NCBI GenBank assembly: GCA_037045585.1
Contig: JBAOIR010000055.1
Span: 62,001-126,000 of the forward strand
Source: SSF14 sp037045585
GTDB lineage: Bacteria; Actinomycetota; Acidimicrobiia; Acidimicrobiales; Microtrichaceae
DNA: 64,000 nucleotides
Direction: 5' to 3'
Shown here: positions 1 through 7,163 of the stretch, in pieces
Position numbering within the stretch: the first letter of the stretch is position 1
How the letters are laid out: each line of letters starts with the position of its first letter
Notes under the pieces: generated by a model
Told to the model about the DNA's origin: nothing
Seen by the model: only the letters and a program-made list of their open reading frames with translations
Databases searched by the model: none
Program-made: the position numbers and the translations under genes

Positions 1-32
1 TGGGCTGGTACTACGACATTCGTCCGAGCTGA
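1..32 (+). CDS. 3' end of an unidentified CDS (partial)
   Basis: A reading frame open from the window edge encodes GWYYDIRPS and stops at TGA 30-32. It is followed by a TetR gene on the same strand. Nine residues are too few to name a family, and the frame could be chance. The aromatic-rich tail and the lack of any other gene here make a real C-terminus plausible. Confidence 0.3.
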   Translation, partial: GWYYDIRPS

Positions 33-58
33 CCGGGTCGCGTCTGCTTGCCGAGAAG

Positions 59-73
59 TGCACATGATGTACA
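59..73. promoter_or_regulatory. Near-palindrome upstream of tetR
   Basis: The sequence TGCACATGATGTACA has two 7-base arms around a central G with one mismatched pair. It lies 25 bases upstream of the TetR start, where an autoregulatory operator is commonly found. Function is inferred only from symmetry and position. Confidence 0.35.
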
Positions 74-97
74 GTTTCCGTCGGGAGGCGGCGACGG

Positions 98-736
98 GTG
101 GATGCGGCAACACGAACCGGCAAGCGGGCGTACCTCCGTCCGCACGATCGACGCCGCCAGTTGCTCGATGCGGCATCACGATTGTTCGACCGCGGCGGCC
201 TCACCGCGATCACGATGGTCGCGGTGGCCTCGGAGGCGGGGGCCAGCCGCCGGCTCGTGTACGACCACTTCGATGACCTCGCGTCCTTGTACGAGGCCTT
301 CTTCGAGGACCGGGTCGCCCGCTACGTCGCAGCGGTCGACAGCGGTATCCGTTCCGGAGACGGTGACACACTTGCGTCGGTCCTCGGCGCCTTCGGTCAG
401 TTGCTCGCCGTCCCCGCCGATGACCTCCGGGCCATTCGACTGGTGATCGCGGACACCGGCATCCACGAACTCGACCGAGCCCGCCTCCGGCTCCGCTCGC
501 ACCTCGAGGAGCGGTGGCTCCCGGCGATGGAGCAACCCGACATCGACCGTGATCTCGCCGCCGCGGTGCTGTGGTCCGTGATGGACGGTCTCGTGGGTCT
601 CGCAGCCCGCGCCGCCAACGGCGAGATCCCCGCCGACACCGCGACCGCACTCGCCGGAGCGCTCGTCGCGCGGCTTCCCGCCGCAGTCGCTGAGACACAG
701 AGATCGATCAACCAACAACGAGGAGCTCTCCGATGA
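98..736 (+). CDS. TetR family transcriptional regulator
   Basis: A 212-residue protein of normal TetR length. Residues about 18-65 form the N-terminal helix-turn-helix: RRRQLLDAASRLF, then a recognition segment ASRRLVYDHFDDLASLYEAFF. The rest is a helical ligand-binding domain with no recognisable signature. The GTG start at 98 is preceded by GGGAGG at 83-88. Its stop overlaps the start of the following lipoprotein gene (ATGA), so the two are probably cotranscribed and translationally coupled. A near-palindrome just upstream may be its operator. The inducing ligand is unknown. Confidence 0.85.
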   Translation: MDAATRTGKRAYLRPHDRRRQLLDAASRLFDRGGLTAITMVAVASEAGASRRLVYDHFDDLASLYEAFFEDRVARYVAAVDSGIRSGDGDTLASVLGAFGQLLAVPADDLRAIRLVIADTGIHELDRARLRLRSHLEERWLPAMEQPDIDRDLAAAVLWSVMDGLVGLAARAANGEIPADTATALAGALVARLPAAVAETQRSINQQRGALR

Positions 737-1551
737 CACCGCGAACCACTGAACGTCAATCGCTCGCCCGGGGCCGGCTCGGCCTTGTGGCGACCGTGGC
801 GGTCGCGGGCCTGCTCGGCGCCGCATGCGGTTCGACCAACGATGAAGGAACGCCCCGACCATCTTCGACCACGCTGGCGGCCACGACCCTTGCCCCTCCG
901 GCGACCACGTCGACGCTGGCGACCACAGCGGCCGGGGGGAGTCTCCGCACGAAGCGATACTGCGAGGTCCTGCTCGTCCAGTTGGCCGACGGGAACGCGA
1001 CGGCCGACGTGTACAACAGCTTCCCGCTCAACGACTGTCCCGACGCGCTGTGGACCGAACTCGACGCCACGGCGATCGCGGCGTCGGAGGGCGCTCCGAT
1101 CGCGGTGCTGAACGGGCCCCGGTTCTGGCTCATGGACCGAATCGAGAAGGCGGGTGATGTCACCGAACTCCCGAAGAAGGACTTCGGAGGAATCGAGATG
1201 TACCGCCAGGCATCCGTGGCGATCGGGTCGATGGCTGAGGCCGCGACCCCGTATCTGCCCCACGAGGTCGACCGCGCCAGCGTGTTCGTCTTCGACGCCG
1301 GACAGACCGTCTATGAACTGACCGATCCCGAGGGGACGACGTACGTGATGCAGACGTGGAGCCAGCAGAAGGACCCCACCCTCGCCGAGGCAGACCTGGC
1401 CGATCTGGGCTCTCGACTGCAACTCCCCGCCGGCTGGGCCTATCGCTCCCGAACGCTCACCGAGCCGCTCCGGATCGACACGACCACGGTCGCGGCCGCC
1501 GTCCTCCAGGACGATCTCGCCAACAGCTACTCGCAGATCACATCCCGCTGA
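733..1551 (+). CDS. Predicted lipoprotein, unknown function
   Basis: A 272-residue protein with a basic N-terminus, a hydrophobic stretch and the lipobox LLGAAC (lipidated Cys about residue 33). A Ser/Thr/Pro-rich linker of about 35 residues typical of surface lipoproteins follows. The mature part (from about RTKRYCEVLLVQLADG) is not a family I recognise. It starts inside the stop of the TetR gene (ATGA) and may be controlled by it. It is expected to be anchored to the outer face of the membrane. Confidence 0.75.
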   Translation: MTPRTTERQSLARGRLGLVATVAVAGLLGAACGSTNDEGTPRPSSTTLAATTLAPPATTSTLATTAAGGSLRTKRYCEVLLVQLADGNATADVYNSFPLNDCPDALWTELDATAIAASEGAPIAVLNGPRFWLMDRIEKAGDVTELPKKDFGGIEMYRQASVAIGSMAEAATPYLPHEVDRASVFVFDAGQTVYELTDPEGTTYVMQTWSQQKDPTLAEADLADLGSRLQLPAGWAYRSRTLTEPLRIDTTTVAAAVLQDDLANSYSQITSR

Positions 1552-1590
1552 TACTGCCGAGCGCGCAATAGCTCGCAGTCGCTCTCGACG

Positions 1591-1607
1591 GAGGGGGCGC
1601 GCCCCTC
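1591..1607 (+). terminator. GC hairpin after lipoprotein gene
   Basis: GAGGGG and CCCCTC form a 6-base-pair stem around GCGCG, 40 bases after the stop codon. There is no T-run, so a terminator role is only suggested. Confidence 0.35.
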
Positions 1608-1678
1608 GAGATGTCGGGGGTGCGCCGTCGTGATCGACCGGTTCGAGAACCTGCTTGCGTCGCGGCCGAGTATCCGGT

Positions 1679-1704
1679 CATACTGAACCGTATGGTTCAG
1701 TATG
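1679..1704. promoter_or_regulatory. Perfect 11-bp inverted repeat, ArsR-type operator
   Basis: CATACTGAACC and GGTTCAGTATG are exact inverted repeats around GTAT. The element contains the ATG at 1692 that would begin the usual MVQY N-terminus of this ArsR subgroup. CATACT at 1679-1684 can serve as a -10 with TTGCGT at 1655-1660 (18-base spacer). That places the transcription start at or near the ATG, i.e. a leaderless message. Binding of the dimeric ArsR here would block both promoter and start, giving autorepression. Symmetry is seen; binding is inferred. Confidence 0.7.
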
Positions 1705-2041
1705 ACGAATCGATCTCGATGCCTCCTTCGCCGCGCTGGCGGACGGCACCCGTCGCGGCGTGCTGGAACAGCTGGGACGCGCCGAGTCCTCGATCACCGA
1801 CCTCGCCGAGAGGTTCGACATGACCCTCACCGGTATGAGGAAGCACGTCGGCATTCTCGAGCAGGCAGGGCTCGTCACCACCGAGAAGGTCGGCCGGGTG
1901 CGCTACTGCCGGGTCGGGGAGCGCCGCCTCGACGAGGTCGCGGCGTGGATCGAGACGTACCACCACCTGTGGGACGAGCGGTTCTCCGAGCTGGACAAGG
2001 TCATCGAACAGTTGAAGCGGAAGGAGAAGTTGGATGGGTGA
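1692..2041 (+). CDS. ArsR family repressor, apparent frameshift in codon 7-8
   Basis: From 1760 the frame encodes a clear winged-helix ArsR/SmtB-type protein: SSITDLAERFDMTLTGMRKH is the recognition helix and KVGRVRYCRVGERRLDEV the wing. In the same frame, DLDASFAALADGTRRG is encoded just before 1760, but a stop at 1703-1705 cuts it from any start. The expected beginning (MVQYDES) lies at 1692 in another frame. A single missing base near 1708-1712 would join them into a roughly 116-residue protein. If the sequence is correct, translation could only start at GTG 1760, giving 93 residues without the first helix. It overlaps the next gene by 8 bases. Confidence 0.8.
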
Positions 2042-2522
2042 CATCACGGCAAGTGAGGCCGCAGCAACGAATCGCACGACGGTGGAACGGAGGTCTGACC
2101 GGGAGATCGTCGTGACGCGATCGTTCGACGCTCCGGCACACCTGGTGTTCGAGGCCTGGTCGAATCCCGAGCTGTTCCAGAGGTGGTGGGTGCCCAAGTC
2201 GATGGGCATGACGCTGTACGCCTGCGAGATGGACGTGCGCACCGGGGGCACGTACCGGCTCAACTTCGGCGAAGGCATGGACTTCTTCGGCCGTTACATC
2301 GATGTCGTTCCGCCGTCGCGGATCGTGTGGACGAACGAGGAGGACGGAGCGAACAGCTCGGTCACCACGGTCACCCTCGAAGAGCAGGACGGCCGGACGT
2401 TGCTCGTGATGAGCGAGCTGTTTCCCTCGAAGGAAGCGCTCGACGAATCGGGTACCGGTGCGGCGGAAGCGACGCACGAGACGTTTGCGCAGCTGGACGA
2501 AGTGCTGGTCACGCTCCAGTGA
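2034..2522 (+). CDS. SRPBCC/AHSA1 domain protein
   Basis: A 162-residue protein with the START-like fold of the AHSA1 (Hsp90 ATPase activator C-domain-like) family. VVTRSFDAPAHLVFEAWSNP and WWVPKSMGMT are the usual N-terminal signatures, followed by alternating strands (GGTYRLNFG, FFGRYIDVVPPSRIVW) and a C-terminal helix (ETFAQLDEVL). Such proteins bind small hydrophobic ligands. It overlaps the ArsR gene by 8 bases; ArsR-SRPBCC pairs are a common two-gene unit in actinobacteria, so it is probably under the palindromic operator at 1679-1704. The ligand is unknown. Confidence 0.85.
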   Translation: MGDITASEAAATNRTTVERRSDREIVVTRSFDAPAHLVFEAWSNPELFQRWWVPKSMGMTLYACEMDVRTGGTYRLNFGEGMDFFGRYIDVVPPSRIVWTNEEDGANSSVTTVTLEEQDGRTLLVMSELFPSKEALDESGTGAAEATHETFAQLDEVLVTLQ

Positions 2523-2538
2523 GGCACGCGCCTCGTGC

Positions 2539-2937
2539 CTACATTCGGGTCAGTTCGACGCTGCGATCGAGCAGACCGCGAAGCGCTACTTCGTCGATGG
2601 CGTCGAGGGTCTTGAGGTAGAGACAGCCGACCCCGCGGCGGTGCGGACCGAGTGAGTCGAACCGTTCGGGCTCGAGCTCGGCGTGCAGGTACAGCACGAA
2701 CTCCGCCTTCCGCGCCGCGAACCCGATGACAGGCCAGGATCTCGCCCCTCGGCCCGGGTCGGAGACATCGACACCGCCGTAGCCGACGATCGACGTCCCC
2801 CAGATCACGGGTTCCTCTCCGGTCGCCTCGCGCATCAGTTCGTCGATGCGGAGGGCGTCGTGGCGGCGCCGCTCGGGGATCGCGGCGAGGAAGTCGCCGA
2901 CGTCCGCGTCGGTCGGTCGGGTCTTCGGCTCGGCCAT
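2539..2937 (-). CDS. DUF1801 domain protein
   Basis: 132 residues matching the DUF1801 (YdhG-like) fold: a helical N-terminus (VGDFLAAIPERRRHDALRIDELM), then PVIWGTSIVGYG, a strand with VIGFAARKAEFVLYL, and GVGCLYLKTLDAIDEVALRGLL. The family is widespread and small, with no established biochemical role. It is convergent with the SRPBCC gene (16-base gap) and divergent from the EAL gene. A second DUF1801 protein lies at 12227. Confidence 0.8.
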   Translation of the reverse strand: MAEPKTRPTDADVGDFLAAIPERRRHDALRIDELMREATGEEPVIWGTSIVGYGGVDVSDPGRGARSWPVIGFAARKAEFVLYLHAELEPERFDSLGPHRRGVGCLYLKTLDAIDEVALRGLLDRSVELTRM

Positions 2938-3024
2938 CGTGCGATCGTATCGTCGGCCTCGCTCGATGGCCGGCTCGAGCCGGAGCCGTACTCAGGAGTG
3001 GGTCGGCATGGCCGATAGAGAGGT

Positions 3025-4263
3025 ATGGGCAGCCGGCGTGGAACGCGATCCGACACCGAGGAGCAGGTAGCGCAACTCCTTCGAACCGCGAAGGACGCGC
3101 TGGGGTTGAGCCTCACGTTTCTCAGCCGGCTCGACGGGCAGACCCAGCATCTCGAGGTCGTCGAGTCGTCGATCCCCTTGTTCCGCGACGGCCAGACCCA
3201 GCCGCAGAGCACGTCGTTCTGTCAAGCGATCCTCGACGGGCGACTGCCGCCCGTCATCCCCGACGTCGCCAAGTTGCCGGAGGCAATGCGGCTGCCCGCA
3301 GCACGGTTCCCCCGGATCCGGAGCTACGTCGCCGTGCCCGTCACCCTGAGTGACGGCTCGTTGTACGGAACCTTCTGCGCCGCCGGGTTCAGCAAGGACC
3401 GGGGCCTGGTCGAGCGCGACCGGGCCCTGCTCGAAGTGCTCTCGAGCGCTGCAGCGACGATCATCGAGCCCGGGCTCGTCGAGGGTCGTCGCCGCGATGA
3501 GATCGTCCAGCGATTGACTCCGATCATGCACGCCGGGGGGCCGACCGTCCTGCTGCAGCCCATCGTGTCGTTGGTCGACGGAACCCGCGTCGGCGCAGAA
3601 GCTCTCAGCCGGTTTCCCGCCGACTGGTCCCTCCCACCCGACGTCGTCTTCGAAGAGGCGTCGTCGATCGGGGCCGGTATCGACCTGGAGGTGCTGGCGT
3701 TCCGTCGAGCAGCGGACCACCTGGCGAACGTCAGCGGGTACGTCGCCATCAACTTCTCGCCGGACACGTTCCTCAGCGGTCGATGTCGTGAACTGCTCGC
3801 GGATCTGCCTGCCGATCGGGTCGTCCTGGAGCTCTCCGAGCACGCACCCGTCGACGACTACGACGAGCTCGCCGCGGCGCTGGCACCCCTCCGTGACCGG
3901 GGCATGCGACTGGCGATCGACGACGTCGGCGCCGGATTCTCGTCGCTCCGTCACATCGTCCTCACCGCACCGGACGTCCTCAAGCTCGACCGGAGCATCG
4001 TCGCCGGCGTCGCCGACGACCCGGTGCTGCGAACGCTCGCACGGTCCTTGGTCGACTTCGCGGGGTCGCTCGGGGCCCAGACGGTCGCCGAGGGGATCGA
4101 GACCGTCGAGGATGCCGTCGTTCTGCGCGACGTCGGTGTCGACCTCGGTCAGGGTTGGCTGTTCGCCCGCGCCGGAGCACCCGACGCGATGCAGGAGCGC
4201 TATGCGATGCCGGAGGCCACGGTTCCGGGCGGGTCCGCCTCGTCGCCTGCGGTCACTCGCTGA
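3025..4263 (+). CDS. GAF-EAL cyclic-di-GMP phosphodiesterase
   Basis: A 412-residue cytoplasmic protein. Residues about 10-150 are a GAF sensor domain (LGLSLTFLSRLDG ... SYVAVPVTLSDGSLYGTFCA). Residues about 175-400 are an EAL domain that hydrolyses cyclic di-GMP. The metal- and substrate-binding motifs look intact: EALSRF (Glu192), INFSPDTF, LELSEH, AIDDVGAGFSS, LKLDRSIV, AEGIET and QGWLFA. Activity is therefore predicted, with the GAF domain gating it. There are no membrane segments. It overlaps the convergent DUF167 gene by 11 bases. Confidence 0.9.
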   Translation: MGSRRGTRSDTEEQVAQLLRTAKDALGLSLTFLSRLDGQTQHLEVVESSIPLFRDGQTQPQSTSFCQAILDGRLPPVIPDVAKLPEAMRLPAARFPRIRSYVAVPVTLSDGSLYGTFCAAGFSKDRGLVERDRALLEVLSSAAATIIEPGLVEGRRRDEIVQRLTPIMHAGGPTVLLQPIVSLVDGTRVGAEALSRFPADWSLPPDVVFEEASSIGAGIDLEVLAFRRAADHLANVSGYVAINFSPDTFLSGRCRELLADLPADRVVLELSEHAPVDDYDELAAALAPLRDRGMRLAIDDVGAGFSSLRHIVLTAPDVLKLDRSIVAGVADDPVLRTLARSLVDFAGSLGAQTVAEGIETVEDAVVLRDVGVDLGQGWLFARAGAPDAMQERYAMPEATVPGGSASSPAVTR

Positions 4264-4495
4264 TTCGGAGCACCTTGTCGCGGGAGTGGCTGCCCGAGAT
4301 GCACTCCACTGAACGCGTAGGAACGTCGAAGTGCTCGGCGACGATCCGTCGGACGGCGTCGTTGGCCTGACCCTCGACGGGCGGCGCAGTGGTCCGAACG
4401 AGCAGGCGACCGTTGCGTTCGCCGGCAACCTCGTCCTTCCTGGCGCGAGTCACGACACGAACGTTGATCGTTCTCGATCCCGGAACCGCCGACAC
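4253..4495 (-). CDS. DUF167 (YggU-like) protein
   Basis: An 80-residue protein of standard DUF167 length. NVRVVTRARKDEVAG, LLVRTTAPPVEGQANDAVRRIVAE and SGSHSRDKVLRI are the three conserved segments of this family. Function is unknown; structures of homologues show a small alpha/beta fold. The GTG start at 4495 is followed by SAVPGSRTI. Its 3' end overlaps the end of the EAL gene on the other strand. Confidence 0.85.
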   Translation of the reverse strand: MSAVPGSRTINVRVVTRARKDEVAGERNGRLLVRTTAPPVEGQANDAVRRIVAEHFDVPTRSVECISGSHSRDKVLRISE

Positions 4496-4724
4496 GAGGC
4501 AACGCTACCGCCGCACCCCGGGGCGAGCTCCCCACCGATCACCGAGCCGATGGTGCTGGCGGGAGTGGCTGCGAAACGAGAGCTCGACAGGCGGGAGCGG
4601 CAGGGCGGTGGACGGGTCCGTCCACGACTGCGAACATCGCGTTCGGAGCGCCGGGTTCACGGCGGAAGATCACGGCCGCTTCGTAGAAAGGACGGCCGGA
4701 CGATCGGGAACTAGGTTCCCCGAC

Positions 4725-7163
4725 GTGACCGAACCCAACGAATCGACCCCGAGCGCAGCCGCGTCCGCGCCCCCGACTGCTGCCGAGATCGTCGCCGGCC
4801 TCGACGTCGCCACGAAGGTCCGACTGATGTCGGGAGAGGGCTTCTGGTGGATCGGTCCGCTGACCGAGCGTGGACTCGACGCCGTCATGGTCACCGACGG
4901 TCCCCACGGGCTCCGCCGGCAGGGCGACGCCACCGATCACCTCGGTGTCGGCGGTTCGGCTCCGGCGACCTGCTTCCCGCCGGCGGTTGCGCTCGGCTCG
5001 AGCTGGGACCCGACGCTCGTCGAATCGGTCGGCAGCGCCATTGGCGAGGAGGCGCTCGCGCAAGGCGTGTCGGTCGTGCTCGGCCCGGGCCTCAACATCA
5101 AACGGCATCCCGGTGGCGGGCGCTGCTTCGAGTACCTGTCGGAGGACCCGTTTCTCAGCGGCAAGCTCGCCGCCGCCATGGTGCGGGGCATCCAGTCCCG
5201 CGGCGTCGGCACGAGCATCAAGCACTTCGCCGTCAACAACCAGGAGTCGTACCGATTCGTCGTCGACGCCATCGTCGACGAGCGCACGCTGCGCGAGATC
5301 TACCTCACCGGTTTCGAGATCGCGGTCAAGGACGCGGCGCCGTGGACGGTCATGTGCAGCTACAACATCGTCAACGGCACCTACGCCTCCGAGCACCACG
5401 AGCTGCTCACGACCATCCTCCGCGACGAGTGGGGTTTCGACGGCCTGGTGATGAGCGACTGGGGCGCGGTGAGCGACCGCGTCGCCGGCATCAGCGCGGG
5501 CCTCGACGTCGAGATGCCGTCGAGCTTCGGTGCATTCGACGCCGACATCACCGCAGCGCTGTCCAACGGGCGGCTTCCGGTCGCCGACCTCGACCGCTGT
5601 GCGACCCGGGTCGTCGAACTGATGCAGCGCGGTCGGCGCGACGGTGCCGAGCATGACGGCGCGTACGACGCCCACCACCAGGTCGCCCGCGGCGCTGCCG
5701 CTGCCGGCACGGTGCTCCTGACCAACAGCGGGGTGCTGCCGCTCGCTGCTGCCGGACGCATCGCCGTGGTCGGGGCCTTTGCCGCAGAGCCGAGGTACCA
5801 GGGGGCCGGGAGCTCCCAGGTCAACCCGACCCGCGTCGACGCCGCCCTCGACGTGCTGCGGACGCGAGTCGGCGACGACGCCACCGTCACCTACGCGAAG
5901 GGCTACGACGCCCGGACCGGGACCACGACCGATGCTCTGTTGGCCGAGGCGGTCGGCGCCGCCCACGATGCCGACGTCGTGGTGGTGTTCGCCGGACTCC
6001 CGGGCTCATACGAGTCGGAGGGATTCGACCGACCGTCACTCGACCTGCCCGCCGATCACGTTCGCGTCATCGAGGCGGTCGCGGCGACGTCGACCCCGGT
6101 CGTCGTCGTGCTCAACAACGGCGGAGTCGTGCACCTCCCGTGGGCCACGCGAATCGACGCAGTCCTCGAGTGCTGGCTCGGTGGCCAGGCCGGCGGGGCA
6201 GCAGCAGTGGACGTCCTGTTCGGCGACGCCGAACCCGGTGGTCGGCTCGCCGAGAGCATCCCCGAGCATGTGGCCCAGCTCGCATCGGACCGCCACTTCC
6301 CGGGTGTGCCACGCCAGGTGCAGCACCGCGAGGGTCTGTACGTCGGGTACCGGTTCCACGACAGCGCCGGAGTACCCGCACTGTTCCCGTTCGGCCACGG
6401 CCTGTCCTACACGACGTTCGAATGGTCCGACGCCCGGGTCACCGGCACCGGAACCGACCTCTCCGTGCAGGTGCGGGTCACCAACGTCGGTGACCGGCCC
6501 GGTTCGGACGTGGTGCAGGTCTACGTGCGCGACGTGGCGTCGTCGGTCTACCGCCCGGCCAAGGAGCTCAAGGGGTTTGCCAAGGTGCACCTCGCTCCGG
6601 GAGCGTACGAAGACGTGACCATTCCGCTGGACCGGCGATCGTTCGCCGTGTGGGACGTCGTCGCCCACGACTGGTTGGTCGAGGCCGGCGACTTCGAGGT
6701 GCTCGTGGCGCGCTCATCCGCCGACGGCGTCGCCGCGCTGCCGGTGCACGTCGAGTCGGCCGACGTGCTCGCCCCGTCGGTCGGGCCCCGGCACTTCGTG
6801 GCGACCGACGACGAGTTCGTCGCCATGCTCGGTCGGCCGATCCCCGAGCCAGTGCCGGCGCGGCCGTTCACACGGAACTCGACGCTCGGAGAACTCGAGG
6901 CCACCCCGATCGGGCGGTTCGTCGGCGCGCAGGTCGTCAAGATCGGCCTGAAGGAAGCGCTCAAGGAGTTCCCCGATCCGGACGACGCGACGCTCAAGAT
7001 GATCCGGACCGCGATCCGCGAGGGGCCCCTCCGGGTGATGGTCCAGCTGGGAGGCGGGCGGATCAACTTCGCCGCGCTCGACTCGGCGATCGATGCGTTC
7101 AACGGCCACTGGTCGAAGGTTGCCTCCCGCGTCGGGCGCTCCCGGTCACGACCCTCGTCGTGA
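4725..7163 (+). CDS. Glycoside hydrolase family 3 beta-glucosidase
   Basis: An 812-residue, apparently cytoplasmic GH3 enzyme (no signal peptide). The (beta/alpha)8 domain contains KHFAVNNQE and the nucleophile Asp in VMSDWGAV (about residue 245). The second alpha/beta domain carries the likely acid/base Glu in SYESEGFDRPS (about 430-432). A C-terminal fibronectin-III-like domain follows (VRVTNVGDRPGSDVVQVYV ... KELKGFAKVHL), then an extra tail of about 100 residues with FTRNSTLGELEATPIGR, seen in many GH3 beta-glucosidases. I chose GTG 4725 because TEPNES leads directly into the conserved domain. It releases terminal beta-linked glucose from oligosaccharides or glycosides. Its stop overlaps the ilvA start (GTGA). 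Confidence 0.9.
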   Translation: MTEPNESTPSAAASAPPTAAEIVAGLDVATKVRLMSGEGFWWIGPLTERGLDAVMVTDGPHGLRRQGDATDHLGVGGSAPATCFPPAVALGSSWDPTLVESVGSAIGEEALAQGVSVVLGPGLNIKRHPGGGRCFEYLSEDPFLSGKLAAAMVRGIQSRGVGTSIKHFAVNNQESYRFVVDAIVDERTLREIYLTGFEIAVKDAAPWTVMCSYNIVNGTYASEHHELLTTILRDEWGFDGLVMSDWGAVSDRVAGISAGLDVEMPSSFGAFDADITAALSNGRLPVADLDRCATRVVELMQRGRRDGAEHDGAYDAHHQVARGAAAAGTVLLTNSGVLPLAAAGRIAVVGAFAAEPRYQGAGSSQVNPTRVDAALDVLRTRVGDDATVTYAKGYDARTGTTTDALLAEAVGAAHDADVVVVFAGLPGSYESEGFDRPSLDLPADHVRVIEAVAATSTPVVVVLNNGGVVHLPWATRIDAVLECWLGGQAGGAAAVDVLFGDAEPGGRLAESIPEHVAQLASDRHFPGVPRQVQHREGLYVGYRFHDSAGVPALFPFGHGLSYTTFEWSDARVTGTGTDLSVQVRVTNVGDRPGSDVVQVYVRDVASSVYRPAKELKGFAKVHLAPGAYEDVTIPLDRRSFAVWDVVAHDWLVEAGDFEVLVARSSADGVAALPVHVESADVLAPSVGPRHFVATDDEFVAMLGRPIPEPVPARPFTRNSTLGELEATPIGRFVGAQVVKIGLKEALKEFPDPDDATLKMIRTAIREGPLRVMVQLGGGRINFAALDSAIDAFNGHWSKVASRVGRSRSRPSS

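Noticed and set aside
4539..5966. 475-codon minus-strand frame inside the GH3 gene
   Set aside because: Antisense to conserved GH3 catalytic regions and without any family motif.
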